DNA of 64,000 nucleotides from Platanthera guangdongensis (GCA_039583875.1 CM077166.1:88224564-88288563), one strand, 5' to 3'. Shown: positions 31,789-44,000, counted from the stretch's first letter. The notes: generated by a model from the letters alone, not told the origin. Translations and numbers: made by a program.

Positions 31789-34700
31789 TCATCTCTTTGC
31801 CTTTAACCATCTTGATTTCTCTGTTTGGATTTTGGGCTTCTTGTTGGATCTGGTGTCATCTGCTGCACCCAAGTAAGTTTGCTTTGAAGTCCTGGGAACC
31901 ATAGCAGCAGGATGCAATTCCATATATCTGTCTGCATCAAAGAATTTGCTGGAAGCATATTCTCTAGTTCCTTCTGTCTCTGCTCTGACATTGTAGAAAT
32001 ATTGGAAGTGTCTAGCCTTGTTCTTTGGCTTTCTTTATCTGGTCTAATGCAGCCAACTCCTTCATCCTAGCAGTCCAAGCAACTAGATTCTTCTCAGGGT
32101 CCTCAAATAGTACAGGTGGCTCATACCTGTTGGAAGAATTGTCTTGAGGAGGCCTAGCAGACACTGTCTCTCTTAGCTTGTAGGGGAATGGACCAGAAGT
32201 AGTATCAGATGAAACATGTCCTCCCCTGGAGTATGGGTGCTGCCTGGAGTGCCCTTTAGAATAAACCTGAATATCTCTTTGACTACCCCTGTATCCTCCT
32301 CTCCTAGAATAAGAACCCCTAGATTGGCTTTCCCTTTGATAGGATCTGGCATGGGGTTGATAGGGAGCCTGGCTTCTAGCTGGGGCTTGACTTGCAGAGC
32401 TGCCACCTGCACCTGCATCAGGAGGAGGTGGTGGAGGAGGATGAGGGTGCTGGAACTGGGAGGAGCCCTTCTCATACTTTCTCTTCTTCTTCATTGCTTT
32501 CAACTGGTTTTTGGAATACTGCATCCAATGTTCAGTATTTGGCATTATGCAGAATATAATAAGGAATATCATTATTATCCTTGACTTTTGCAGGAGGCAC
32601 CCTTTTCATTGCCTTGCTCCTAGCTTTCCTTTTCCTTGCAATAGTAGCAGATGAATCATCAGAGTCTGTTTTGAATTCATCAGACTCAGAACTCTGGTCA
32701 TCATATATAGCATCTATTTTCTTCATCAATTCTTTCTTCAACTGAATAGCAGCAGATGAGGCAGAGCAGAAGTAGCAGCAACAGGGACATAACAGATGGA
32801 GGCAGCAGATGGAGCAACAGATGGAGCAACAGAAGGAGCATAGAAGCTGGAGTAGTGACAGTAGCAGTAATTGTAACAGTCTCACTATCAGCAGAAATTT
32901 CTGCAACATCAAAAACTGCAGCAGGCTCAAAAACAGTGGCCTCTGACATCAGAAAATCCTTGGATGTTGGCTCATCAGGACAATTGGATTTCAGCAGCAG
33001 TGAGAACATTTTCAGCAGCAGCAAAAACAGTTTCAGAAGCAGATTCAGTCTTTTCTTCAACAGTAGCAGCAGCAATCACTGAGTGTACAAAAGAAGAAAT
33101 AATGCTGGGGTCACAGCCAGAGAAAGGCACCAGTGCCTTAGATAGGTCTTCTGAGGGCTGGACAGCATTAACTCCTGGGAGATAGCTGAAGAAGGCAGGG
33201 TCAAAGGCAGAAGCAAAGACTGTAGGTCTATTGCCAGAACTGGAGTAGGAGGCACAGCAGCAAGAGCAGAAGCAGCAGAAACAGAATTCAGCAGCAGCAG
33301 CAGTATCATCACAGCAGGAGCAGAGACAGCAGCAGCAACAGCATGAAGGCTTGCTTCATATGGCATCTCCCCCTGCCTAGATGAGATACATCTGTATCAA
33401 GGCACACTGCTGGAGGTGCTGCCTGAGGAATGAGGGAGGAAAGCCTGGCAGAGAGAGCTGCCACTGACAGTTGTAGAGGAGCCAAAGAGGTCTCTAAGAG
33501 CAGAGAGAGCCTGGGGGCAATTAGCTCATACAACTTGTCAGCTAGGGCTGAGAGGTCTACTTGCTCAAGAATAGGAGCAGAGGTAGATGGAGTAGGGATG
33601 CTGAGGATGCTGGAAGTGGAGGGCTGGAGAGTGGAGGGATGGATGGCTGAGGTGTGGGGATGGTGGATATGGAGGACAAGGGGATGGATATGGATGGGGT
33701 GAAAGTTGGTTGGTCAATGATATGGTGGAGGAGATCTTGGAATGAGGTTGAGGAGGAGGGTAATTCTGGAGGAGATGAGGGGAATCATCCATGTAGGAGT
33801 CATCCAGAAGGGTGAAGGATGGTATGGATGGGGAAGAAGTGACATCTGGTGGTGGATATGAGAACAATGGGTGGAATTGGTCTACTGGAGGTGATGAAAT
33901 GGTTGCTGGAGATGGAATTGATGTTGGAGAGGGCTAGAGATGGTAATGGGGGATGAAGCAGGAATGGTGGATGGAAGAGGTAGGGTTGGAATTGGAGGAG
34001 GAGAAGAGGCAGCAACAGCAGCAGCCAGGTCTTCTGCAAGAGCAGAGACCTGTGGGAGAGTGACTCTGTGAGTCCTGGTGCCTGAAGGAGCACTAGAGGA
34101 GGGCCTGCTTGGCTTGCTTATCTGCCTCTCCCACTTGCCAAAGAGGGCACAGGTAAGTCTCTTGGAGGCATTGATGTGCACTCCAGAGGAGACCAGCAAG
34201 GTAGGGCACCTTGTTTGCAGGAAGACTCCAATAATCCTTCCAAAATTAACAAAGCTTTTGTTTATTTTCTTCTTTATTAGGTCAAAGAAGACCTCTCCCC
34301 AGTTCAAACTTTTCTTATCTACCAGAGCTCCCATGAGGCAGAGCTGATGTCTGGAGATAGTGTCATGTGCAGAGTGCTTTGCCAACAACACTTTTCCTAC
34401 AACATCTGCTAGGAACCTGTACTCAACAGACAAGTTCCTTTTGAATAACTTGCTAGGGTTTCCCTCAGGATGACCCATCCTGGCAAGTATGTCAGAAAAC
34501 TCCTCTCCAGATAATTCAGCAGTATCATCTCCATTTCTCAGTCCAAAAACCTCTGTTAGAATGGTGGGGGTCAGAGGTACCTGAGTTCCAGCAATGGACC
34601 CAACTATTATGTTGTTGTCTTGGTGGTTATGAGCAGTATAAACCCATTCCTTGATTTCATCTGAGGCCAGCTTTATCCTGGTGGTCATGAGGGCAGACAA

Positions 34701-34826
34701 GTTCTGATCCTTGAATAAGCTCAGAATATCTTGGAAAACTTGGTCAGTAGTGCTGAATGATTCCATATCAATGTCGAAGCCTGCATCGAACTTCATGGCG
34801 GCTAGAACTGCAACTGATACAGCCAT
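31789..34826 (-). pseudogene. ORF3 of SIRE-3, about 3.0 kb, frameshifted
   Basis: This is the counterpart of the SIRE-1 ORF3, in the same place between pol and the 3' LTR. The first 314 codons (34,826-33,882) are open and hold the N-terminal domain: AGTQVPLTPTILTEVFGL, FLADVVGKVLLAKHSAHD, and FFDLIKKKINKSFVNFGR. These correspond to TKVKVSPKSL, FLSEVVGKVILSKPGGHD and FEKVKESLKKPNLGR in SIRE-1. The middle (33,880-32,600) is Pro/Ser/Ala-rich with CAG/CTG-type microsatellites and several frame changes. The end (32,572-31,789) has a Lys cluster KKKRKYEKG, an Arg/Ser/Gly-rich stretch with RGGYRGSQR and a charged tail, also split by a frame change near 32,010. RGG-like and basic tracts suggest nucleic-acid binding. 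No membrane segment is seen. Confidence 0.75.
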
Positions 34827-34937
34827 TGTACCTGCAAAGATTCAACAAACAAAACGACCAAGCGTAGAACTGTTTGGAGGGAAGAAGATTCTTGCAGAGA
34901 AATTGAAAGCGCAAGAGAGAACGACGGCGAAAAATGA

Positions 34938-34944
34938 GTTTATA
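34938..34944 (-). promoter_or_regulatory. Putative internal TATA box for ORF3 (SIRE-3)
   Basis: Minus-strand TATAAAC lies 112 bp before the ORF3 ATG and 26 bp after the palindrome array. Position matches SIRE-1 (107 bp) and SIRE-2 (108 bp) although the surrounding sequence is unrelated. Confidence 0.5.
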
Positions 34945-34969
34945 TTAGGGTTCGACGCAGAATTGGAAA

Positions 34970-35242
34970 GATCGTTGAACTCAGTTCGACGATCGAGGCT
35001 TCTAAAGGAATCTGAAGAGACTCCAACATCGTCGATCTCCGTTCGACGATCTTGGAAGGCGTCGAGCTCCGTTCGACGATCGTTCAGTGAACATAATCGT
35101 CGAGCGCCGTTCGACGATCGTTGACCGGAAGAGATAGTTCATACTATCTGAGAGGCGCTGAACTCAGTTCGACGATTCTGGAAATCGTCGATCTCCGTTC
35201 GACGATCTTGTGTGGAAATCGTCGAGCGCAGTTCAGAGATCA
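34970..35242. repeat. GTTCGACGATC array between pol and ORF3 (SIRE-3)
   Basis: About eight units of GTTCGACGATC with matching GATCGTCGA halves are seen, the same vocabulary as the SIRE-3 LTR arrays. It occupies the same place as the GTGTCGACAC spacer array in SIRE-1 and SIRE-2. Confidence 0.92.
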
Positions 35243-35319
35243 GAAAAATTCTAGACACTAAGAAAAATCAGAATTTTTGCCTAGTCTTGGTCAATTTTTA
35301 GCTTTCAAAATCTTGGAGA

Positions 35320-38300
35320 TTATTTAAGACTTCCTCCATCTAACATTCCTAACTGATTTAGGAAGAAGGTGTGTTTCTTTTCATCCAAAGGCTTGGTGAA
35401 AATATCTCCCCTTTGTAAATCAGTTGGGATATATTGCAATTCAATTTTATTCTTTTCAACATTGTCCCTTAAGAAATGATGCCTAATCTCTATGTGTTTT
35501 GTCCTACTATGGAGGACTGGATTTTGAGCTATGGAAATAGCACTTGTATTGTCACAAAAGATTTTTGACTTCTCTAAGTTGTAACCATAGTCTAGGAGTT
35601 GGTTTTGAATCCACAATATTTGTGAACAACAACTGTCTGCAGCCATATATTCAGCTTCAGCAGTTGAGGTTGACACAGATGTTTGTTTCTTACAAAACCA
35701 AGAGACAAGTCTGTCACCAAGGAACTGACAAGTTCCACTGGTGCTTTTCCTGTCAATTCTGCATCCAGCATAATCAGCATCAGAGAATCCAGTTAAATCA
35801 AATGCTGAATCTTTTGGATACCAGAGACCTAGATTTGGACAACTTTTAACATACCTGAGAATCCTCTTTACTAATGTTAGGTGTGACTCTCTAGGACTTA
35901 CTTGGAACCTAGCACATATACATGTAGCAAACATTATATCTGGTCTACTAGCTGTAAGATACAGTAAAGAGCCAATCATTGCTCTATATGTTGTCTGATC
36001 AACAGGTTTCCCATGTTCATCAGCATCCAGTACAGCATTGGTAGGCATGGGTGTTTTCATACAAGATGCCTCAGACATACCAAATTTCTTAACCAGTTCA
36101 TTAGCATATTTGGTTTGAGAAATAAAGATGCCTTCAGCATGTTGCTTGACTTGCAATCCTAGGAAGAAGGATAGCTCACCCATGCTACTCATCTCAAATT
36201 TAGAATGCATCAGGTTAGAAAACCTTCTGCACAATTTTGAGTCAGTAGAACCAAAAATGATATCGTCTACATAAATTTGTACTAGTAGGGTATGGGACTT
36301 ATGGGTTCTAATAAAAAGAGTTTGGTCTACTCTACCCCTTATAAAACCATTTTCCAAGAGAAAGCATGCTAGGGTCTCATACCATGCTCTAGGAGCTTGC
36401 TTGAGACCATATAATGCTTTATTTAGTCTAAAAACATAATCAGGATAAGTTGGAGAGATAAAACCTGGAGGTTGTCTGACATAGACTTCCTCTTTGATGT
36501 CTCCATTTCAAGAAAGCACTTTTGACATCCATCTGATAGACTTTGAAGCCTTTGTGAGCTGCATAAGCTAAAAATATCCTGATGGCTTCTAATCTTGCAA
36601 CAGGTGCAAAAGTCTGGTCGTAGTCAATTCCTTCTTCTTGAGAATATCCCTGGGCAACTAGCCTTGCCTTGTTCCTTATTATTACTCCTTGATCATCCAG
36701 TTTATTTCTGAATACCCATTTTGTTCCAACAATGGAATGATCCTTTGGCTTTGGCACTAGTTCCCATACTTTGTTCCTCTCAAATTGATGCAACTCCTCT
36801 TGCATTGCAATGATCCAGTGTGGATCTTGCTCTGCATCTTGAATGGACTGAGGTTCAATTTGAGAAAGGAAGCAGGTGTGCAACAGGTTTTGGTTGACCT
36901 GATTTCTGGTTTGCACACCAGCTGAGAGTTCTCCAATTATTTGGGTAATTGGATGGTCTCTTGATGTTACTAAATCAACAGGGGGTGTTGATTGTTCACC
37001 AACCTGTGTTGTTGTTTCCTCTTGTGGTACAACAACTGGCTCTTCAAGTGGTGTTCAATATGTTGAGCATTGTTTTCATCTTCACTGCTTTCATCCTCTT
37101 GAGCAACCTGTAGCTTGTTCATATCTTCAACTAGAGAGTGTTCCTGCAAAGGTTCTATGGTAGAAGAAATCTTCTCCTTGAAAGACATGTTAGTTTCATC
37201 AAAAGAAATGTGAACAGATTCCTCAATTTTCAAAGATGATTTATTATAGACCCTATAGGCCTTGCTGATCATGGAGTATCCCAGAAACACTCCTTCATCA
37301 GCTTTGGCTTGAAATTTTGCTAAGTATTTCTTGTCATTATTGTGAATATAGCAAATGCAACCAAAAATTCTGAAATAGTCAACTTTAGGTTTCTTCCCTT
37401 TGAGTAATTCATAGGGAGTCTTTCCTTTCAGTTTATGTATCAGACTTCTGTTCAGCACATAGTTGGAGGTGTTCACTGCCTCTGCCCAAAAGGATAGAGG
37501 TAGATGAGCATCTGACAACAATGTAGTGGCAGATTCAATAAGGGTTCTATTTTTCCTTTCAGCTACCCCATTTTGTTGAGGAGTTCTAGGAGCTGAGAAA
37601 GTATGCCTGATCCCTTCACTCTGACAGAACTCTTGCATAAGAAGAGAATCAAACTCTGTCCCATGATCACTTCTGATCAGGGCAATGTGAGTATTGAACT
37701 CAATCTGTATACATTTGAGAAACTCTGTCAGACACTTAAAGTTATCAGACTTCTTCCTTAGAAAGAACACCCAAGTGAATCTAGAGAAGTCATCTACAAC
37801 TACTAAAGTGTAGGATTTCCCTCCTAGGCTTTGTACTGTGATGGGTCCAAATAGATCCATGTGTAACAGATACAATATCCTAGGTGAATCACTCTTATTA
37901 AGTGACTTAAAACTGTTTTTAGTTTGCTTGCCTAATTGACAAGCCTTGCAGAGTCCTTCCTTCTTGTAGGGGCCAGAAGGTAGTCCTCTAACAAGGTTGT
38001 CCTTGGATAGCCTAGCAATAGTTCTAAGGTTTAGGTGTCCTAATCTCTTATGCCATAACACATTTGGTCTACAGACTGAGTTAAACAGGCAAATATCTAT
38101 ATCAGTTGAAAGAAAATCTACTAAGTAGATGTTACCTTTCCTTTATACCTGTCAACACAGTTGTGTTGTCCTCTGACTTGATTTTGCATAAGGTTTTGCT
38201 GAAGGTCACCTGGTAGCCTTCATCACATAGCTGACTGATGCTGATCAGGTTGTGCTTCAGTCCTTCCACATATGCTACCTTCTTGAAGGTTACTGATCCA

Positions 38301-38485
38301 ATCTGGTACTGCACCATATCCTTAGTTTGTCCAAAGTTGGAATCACCAAAGATAACTTTGGGTCCAAGCTTGGCTCTGAAGGATGTGAGGTTGTCCTTAT
38401 TCCCTGTCATGTGCTTAGAGCACCCACTATCCAAATACCATTGCTGGTTAGATGTTGGATAGGTCTTCACCTGCACATGAAACAA
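35320..38485 (-). pseudogene. SIRE-3 pol: protease, integrase, RT, RNase H
   Basis: Minus strand. Protease (38,485-38,132) keeps WYLDSGCSKHMTG with the catalytic DSG. Integrase (38,061-36,970, 363 codons) has the H..H/C..C zinc part (WHKRLGHLN, CKACQLGKQ) and the DDE core (MDLFGP, RSDHGTEF, NGVAERKNRT). RT starts at 36,916 ([19 protein letters not shown]), loses frame near 36,505, and resumes in 36,357-35,320 with YVDDIIFGS. RNase H follows (DADYAGC, STAEAEY, HSRTKHIEIRHHFLRD), ending at a purposeful-looking stop at 35,320. Frames change near 38,100, 36,950 and 36,505. RT and RNase H together are 345 codons uninterrupted. Confidence 0.94.
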
Positions 38486-38653
38486 TTCACTTGTTTTTGA
38501 CCCAGTTTACCTTGGGCCTAGGTTGATAACCTCTAAATTCAGAAATGAAAGACATCCCTGGCTGACTCTTATATCCTTCAGGATGATATCTCCTTGGAGG
38601 TAAAATCCATTCAGTATAAGGGTTGAAGGTTTGGGATGAAGAACCCTTAGGAT

Positions 38654-40578
38654 TCAATTTTGATTTGCTTTTGAAAAAGTTTCCAGAGTTCTGACCTCTG
38701 TTCGACGATCTTGGAGCTGAGTTCGACGATCTTGGGTCAGATCGTCGAGCTCCGTTCGACGGTCGACTATGGCTGAGGTCAGGTATATGAGATCGTCGAC
38801 CTGCGTTCGACGACTTTGGCTGAGATCGTCGATCTGCGTTCGACGATTTGTCCTGAGATCGTCAAGCTGCGTTCGGCGATCGTCGATCTTCATTCGGCGA
38901 TCGTCGATCTCCGTTCAACGATTTTTGCTGGGACTTTGTTTTCTGAGGCAGATCAGAATTTTTCCTAGCAACCTCTACAACTCCCTTTCCCTTGCTAGAA
39001 ATAAACTTGATGGGAGTTGTTAGGACTATAGGTTGGCTGGATGAAGCACCCAAGCCCAGTGTACTGTTGAATCTAGAGTTCACTGTGCTTGTGATGTCCA
39101 TCAGCTTGATGCTTCTCCCATTAAGGGATTCTTCAAGCTTCTTGGCCTCAGAGAGCTCACTTTTCAGTGTAGTTATCTGTTCCCTACAGTTCTCCAACTC
39201 CTGAGAGAGTTTGAGGTTTTCTGACTTTAAACCATTGTGTTCAGATAATTGATTTCTGAGAGAGATAATCTCTTTCTCAGACTTTAGCAGGTCTAAGCAC
39301 AGTGTTTTAAATTCAGATTTAAAATCTTCTGAAGTAAAATCAAAAGAACTAATTACCTGATCTTCTTCAGGTTGAGTTTCTGAGTCTGACTCTGACTCTT
39401 CATCCTCTGAATTGTGCTGTGAGGCATTAATTGCCATCATGCAGAATTCCTTTTATTCTGCATCATCCTCATCATCACTGGAGCTGGAATGAGGCTTCTG
39501 ATTCCTCTTCTGTCTCACTCCAGGATTCAGCAACAAACCCTTTCCTTGTATGCTTATTTTTGCTGGAAGAAGGTTTGCTATTTCCATTCCTTTTGGGGTC
39601 CTTCTCCTTTCTTCTTTCTTTTCTGTCCCTTCTGTCCTTGTTCTTGTTCTCTGGACAGTCAGGAACTATGTGCCCTGGTTTCCTGCAACCAAAGCAGATA
39701 ATGTCTTTGTTATTGCCAATGGACTTGTCATACCTTGGCTTATCCTGCTCCTTGTATGATCTTCTTCTGAAGTCCTTTCTGGCCATCTTGTAGAATCTTT
39801 TGGCCAACAAGCTGAGAAGTTCATCATTGCCTGTAGCTTTTTCTTCAGGCAGATCCTCAGTTGCCTTGAAGGCTATGGTTTTCTCTTTCCTTGTGGCTGG
39901 TGAAGCAGCCTTCTGTTCTTCCTCTCAATTCTTGATGAGTAGCTCATAAGATTTGAGCTTACCCAACAAGGCTTCAGTGGTGATCTCATTTAGACTTCTG
40001 ACATCCTTAATTGGCCAGATTCTTGAATCCCAAGTGCTGGGGAAGCACATTAGGATCTTGTCATTAAGTTCTGTCAGAGAAATCTCTTTGTCCAATGTCC
40101 TTAGCTCACTGACAATTAGACTCAATCTGTTGTACATGTCTCCCACTGACTCAGTCTCTCCCTTCTTGAAGTTCTCATATTGGGAGATGAGATGGGATCT
40201 TCTGTCCTTTCTCTCATCAGCTGAGCCTGAGACCATTTCTGAGAGCTTGTCCCAAATCTCCTTGGCTGAGTTGCATTCAGCTACCTTTTGGAATATGTCA
40301 TCTGACATTGTCTGGGCTAGGATGTTCATAGCCTTGGCATCAGCTACTTTCCATTTTTTGATGTCAGCATCTGTTCCTGATGGAGGTGGAACAGCATTTG
40401 TGCTTGTGCTCTCTGGGGGTCTTGGACACACTGTCAAAACAGAATTGAAAATATCTTCGTCAATAGAATTCATGTAAAGTCTAATCCTTGCTTTCCAAAG
40501 TGCAAACTTGGAAAGATTGCACACTGGAGGTCTGGTGCTAGCATAATCTTTGTTTTGGGCCATGATTTGTGCACACAA
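38654..40578 (-). pseudogene. SIRE-3 gag, stop- and frameshift-damaged
   Basis: The capsid region is open from 40,578 (or the more usual MAQNKDYAS at 40,563) to an in-frame TGA at 39,925. It has the Copia UBN2-type pattern: FALWKARIRLYM, MNILAQTM, AKEIWDKLSE, SHLISQYENFKKGE, LNDKILMCFPSTW. After the stop the same frame carries LLAKRFYKMARKDF and a perfect zinc knuckle CFGCRKPGHIVPDC (39,655-39,696). After a frameshift near 39,475 comes a helical, coiled-coil-like stretch (39,440-39,000) and then a region coded by the palindrome array (38,926-38,699). One knuckle is clear; SIRE-2 has one intact and one degenerate. Confidence 0.88.
38699..38926. repeat. Palindrome array inside the gag-protease coding region of SIRE-3
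   Basis: About eight units of GATCGTCGA...GTTCGACGATC, as in the LTR and the ORF3 spacer, but here within gag coding sequence. On the minus strand the array is translated as DRRTQLDDL-type repeats (38,893-38,654 frame) and DRRSPNEDRRSPN (the frame ending at 38,862). SIRE-2 has no array at this place. Confidence 0.9.
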
Positions 40579-40679
40579 AATCTAATAATACAATACAAAA
40601 GAAAACAGATCTAGTTTGGAACTTTGGGTTCAGGTGTTAGCCTGTACAACCAATCAGATATGGTATGTTTAACCAACCT

Positions 40680-40692
40680 GGCTCTGATACCA
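40680..40692 (-). promoter_or_regulatory. Primer binding site of SIRE-3 (tRNA-iMet)
   Basis: Minus-strand TGGTATCAGAGCC, two bases inside the 5' LTR, is the standard complement of plant initiator tRNA-Met. Confidence 0.92.
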
Positions 40693-40694
40693 AT

Positions 40695-42222
40695 TGAAAG
40701 TGCAACTAGATCTGATATACTCTAGAGGGGGGTGAATAGAGTATATGGTGTTTTAGTACTTTTAAAAACTTTTACAACAATTGTTGTAATAAGTGTGAAC
40801 AGGGAAGCAAATATAAATCTAATCACAGAACTAAACTATGCAAAAACTAAGCACAAACAAATCAAGGCCAGAAACAAAAAGTAAACAAGCAGAGCCAGAG
40901 GACATAAGGAAATATAGTGGTTCCCCAAACTTGGGTACATCCACTCTTCTACCACCCTAGGTAGGAATCCACTGCAGGATGAGTTGATCAGGTGTTCTGG
41001 GCACCAATGAGCTTTTGATAAGGTGCTCAAAAACCAAAGCAGATTTTTTGATCAGGTGTCTTGCCACCAATGAGCTTTTGACAAGGTGCTCAAAAACTAG
41101 ATTTCAAACTTTTGAAGGGAGTTTGAGAAACCCTTTACAGAGTGGGGGTGAGAGAGTGATGGCAGTCTTCTCTTTCTCAAACAACTGAGAAGACTATGTG
41201 GATTGATGTCAAAGCTCCCCCTGAATCCTTGAAATCTTCAGGAAGAAAAGCTTTGCTTGAGGGTGATAGGCCTTCAAAGGTAGAACTCCAGCAATAGATG
41301 ATTTCAGCAATGGCTGAAATGTTGAGTGTCTGGAGTCTTGAAATGATGTTGGCCTTGAACACTTTGAAAGATGAAGAGATCAGAAGATTTTTGAAAGCTT
41401 GATCTCTTGATGAGTGTTCTTCAGAATTCTTTTTGACAGAAGATTTTGAAAGAGTCTCTGTAATCTGTATTGTGTATATTCTCCTTGTTAATCTCTGTAT
41501 ATCATCTATATTGATTCAAAAACATTCTGTCTTTTATTCTTTGTTCTAGAATAGAATATCATTCTCTGTCAAAGATAGTCGTTGGTCTGCATTGATTGCA
41601 TCCTTAATTGCAAAAACTCTTCTAGAGGAAAGTCCACAGAATTATTCCTTGGAAGATCCCTTGAAACTTGGTCCAGAAATAAATGAAAATGACTAGCAAA
41701 TCTCTGACTTAATTGCAGAATAACTCCTGTCTGATTTGAATTTGAATTCTGGAAGTTAACTGAAATTGTCGAACTGAGCTCTGCTATCGTCGAGCTGAGC
41801 TCAGCGAACTGGAAAACTAAAGCAGCAAAATAATCGTCGATCTGAGCTCAAAGATCGTCGAACTGAGCTCAGAGATAAAGATCCAATGCAGAGTCAAAAT
41901 CATCGAACTGAGCTCACCGATCGTCGAATGGAGTTCGACGATATTATGAAGTTGAGCTCAGCGATCGTCGAATGGAGCTCGACGATCTGCCGAAGTTGAG
42001 CTCGACGATCGTCGATCTGAGTTCGACGAATCAACGTGCTGAGCTCGACGATCAGACTTAGTCTCCAGACAGAAAAACTTGGTCTTCAGGGCAGCTTCCA
42101 ATCCTAGACTTCTAACCCTTAGACTCAATTCTAATTGACCTATTAAGCTATACAGAAGGTCAAACAAAGGTTCCTAGAGACATAATGATCCTGACCCAAA
42201 TTAGTAATAGGGTGTTCCAACA
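40695..42222 (-). repeat. 5' LTR of SIRE-3 (1528 bp)
   Basis: It runs from TGAAAGTGCAAC to GTGTTCCAACA and matches the 3' LTR except for the replaced block described there. The palindrome array is at 41,764-42,053. It begins right beside the primer site. Confidence 0.94.
41764..42053. repeat. Palindrome array in the SIRE-3 5' LTR
   Basis: Copy of the array at 31,145-31,433 with few changes. Some changes are at CG, for example ATCGTCGTGCT to ATCAACGTGCT. Confidence 0.92.
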
Positions 42223-42925
42223 CCCGCCGAATTATTTCCCACTACCCGCCGAATTATTTCCCCCTACCCGCCGAATTATTTCCCCCTACCCGCCGAATTC
42301 AACTTAAAAATAAATTCCGATATCTTCCTAGTTTAGGCCGACCACAAGCCCTAACCTAGGAATATTTCTAATCTCACCTATACTACTCTGATATTCTACG
42401 ACAAGGAGAGTTAATAAAGCGAAATACAACCCATGGAGGCACGCAAGAGGGGAGAAATCCACTTGCCTCAAATCGTTCTTGAAAACGTCCACCCAAAATA
42501 CTCCAACACGTAGATCCGTCCAAAAGGGGGCACGCGGAGACGAGATCTACGAAAAAAACGGACAACCGGGGTTAGGGCCGAAAAAATCTATGGCGAAACG
42601 TTCACCGAAACGAGAAAAGCTTACCGCGATCTCGAAGCTCTCGCCGAGAGCTTTCCAACGCCGCGATCGGATCGAGATTCCATCCACCGGATCGGCGGTG
42701 GCGGCCGCCGGAAGGTTCGCGAACGAGAGGATCCGCACTCGCCTAATTTTGTTTCGCACAGGAGGGGGGGGGCTGCTGGTTCGGAGGAAGGAGGAAGGAT
42801 TCTTCTTAATCTTATATATATATATACTTAATATAATTATAATTATAATTATATAATTATTACATAACAAAAAAAGGGGGCTGCTGTTGGTTCGGCGGGA
42901 ATGGCAAGGGAGGGGGGGGGGGGCT

Positions 42926-42954
42926 GAATCGGTGAGAATCATTCTCACCGATTC
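42926..42954. repeat. Perfect hairpin after a G run in the right GYP-2 LTR
   Basis: Identical to the hairpin at 22,466-22,494, again after GCTG and a G run (12 G at 42,912-42,923). The hairpin is unchanged while the G run differs in length. Confidence 0.95.
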
Positions 42955-43655
42955 CCTCTCCCCCTTTACTCTATTTTTTTTTTTATTTTTTTATATTCTT
43001 TAAATACATAAAATAATATTATTATTATTATTAAAAAACATGATATAACATATATCGTTACGGAGGGCCAAACGTGCGCCGAATCGAATGAAATTCGCAC
43101 CGTAGGCGAATGACGACGCTACAAATCCAACGGTGAAGTCGAAATCGAATTCCGACGCGCCATTTTCGAGATAATAATTTCTAAAGTTAACGGCGTACGC
43201 GAAAACATACAAACTTCAATCGCGCGCCGAGGCTCCAAAAATGCTCGGAACGCGACGAAACTTGACAAGCAAGTCTAAAATTAGCCGATCTAATTTCCTA
43301 ATGTAAAATTTTCCACTCCCGACGCAAATCCCAAAATATGGCCGGTCAAACCTAACGAACGCAAAACGTGCTAACGACAAAGTCGGTAACAAAATCCGAC
43401 GAACAAAACTCGGGCAAATTTCTCCCGAAGCCAAAACACAAGCATTCCCCAAGAGGCTCCACCGAGTCACCAAACAGACTCCGGCACGCTAGGGAATCTT
43501 GCTACCAGGCATCACCAAGCCACGCAGGGAACCTAAAAAGCTAAGAGCACTCTCTAACAACGTCACATGACCAACACGCGCTAACATAACGCTCTGACGT
43601 TATAATACGTCAAATAAGAAATTAAATAAATCACTGGAAAATCGGGGGCGTTACA

Positions 43656-44000
43656 CCCGTGTCACACCGAACATGCCTGGACTTCAGGCCGTGTTCACAG
43701 TCTCGGCACTTTGTCGAGCGAAGTTTGTCGACCACACGACACGGCCTTGGACGCGCCTGTGTCCTAGGCCGTGTGCCTTGTCTCGACACATCGTCCAGCA
43801 AAATTCGTCGACTCCCCTGGCCGATCGTAGACACGGGCTCGACACGCCCTGAGACACGCCTGTGTCTCAGGCCGTGTGCCCTGTCTCGACATATCGGCGA
43901 GCGAAAAACATCGACCTCGCGGCCAAATCGTCGACTCAAGCCTGACACGCCCTGAGACACGCCCGTGTCCCAGGCCGTGTGCCCCCTACCAAATTCCAGA
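43656..44000. repeat. About 105-bp tandem palindrome-rich repeat in solo LTR B
   Basis: Three degenerate units, each with GACACGCC(T/C)GTGTC-type palindromes, TGTCTCGACA, a CGAGCGAAA stretch and ATCGTCGAC. Copy A has the same block in shorter form at about 17,230-17,400. Confidence 0.8.

Larger units (their letters stand above)
30005..42222 (-). mobile_element. SIRE-3: complete Copia/Sirevirus-like element (12,218 bp)
   Basis: Minus-strand element with LTRs at 30,005-31,603 (3') and 40,695-42,222 (5'), a tRNA-iMet primer site, a purine tract and the perfect target duplication CCCGC (30,000-30,004 and 42,223-42,227). Layout along the minus strand: gag, protease, integrase, RT/RNase H, palindrome array, ORF3, purine tract. 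It belongs to a different subfamily from SIRE-1/2: its ORF3 and repeats differ, but the layout is the same. All ORFs carry frameshifts or stops. Confidence 0.95.
20437..43655 (-). mobile_element. GYP-2: complete Tekay-type chromovirus, split by SIRE-3
   Basis: Minus-strand gypsy element with 3' LTR on the left (20,437-23,192), pol, gag, leader, primer site and 5' LTR on the right (28,656-43,655, interrupted). The perfect target duplication CCCGT is at 20,432-20,436 and 43,656-43,660. Domain order gag, protease, RT, RNase H, integrase and a C-terminal chromodomain-like segment place it with the chromoviruses, probably Tekay/Del. It inserted into solo LTR B and was later hit in its 5' LTR by SIRE-3. 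Gag is open but pol is broken, so it cannot move on its own. Confidence 0.93.
28656..43655 (-). repeat. 5' LTR of GYP-2, split by SIRE-3
   Basis: Pieces 28,656-30,004 and 42,228-43,655 together give about 2777 bp, against 2756 bp in the 3' LTR. A G/C-rich insertion near 42,690 (ATCGGCGGTGGCGGCCGCCG) accounts for most of the difference. Sequence is otherwise nearly identical to 20,437-23,192, so GYP-2 is not very old. The split is at CCCGC, duplicated around SIRE-3. Confidence 0.93.

Noticed and set aside
32216..33082. Plus-strand Ser/Asn/Arg-rich ORFs opposite SIRE-3 ORF3
   Set aside because: They arise from CAG/CTG-type microsatellites on the non-coding strand.
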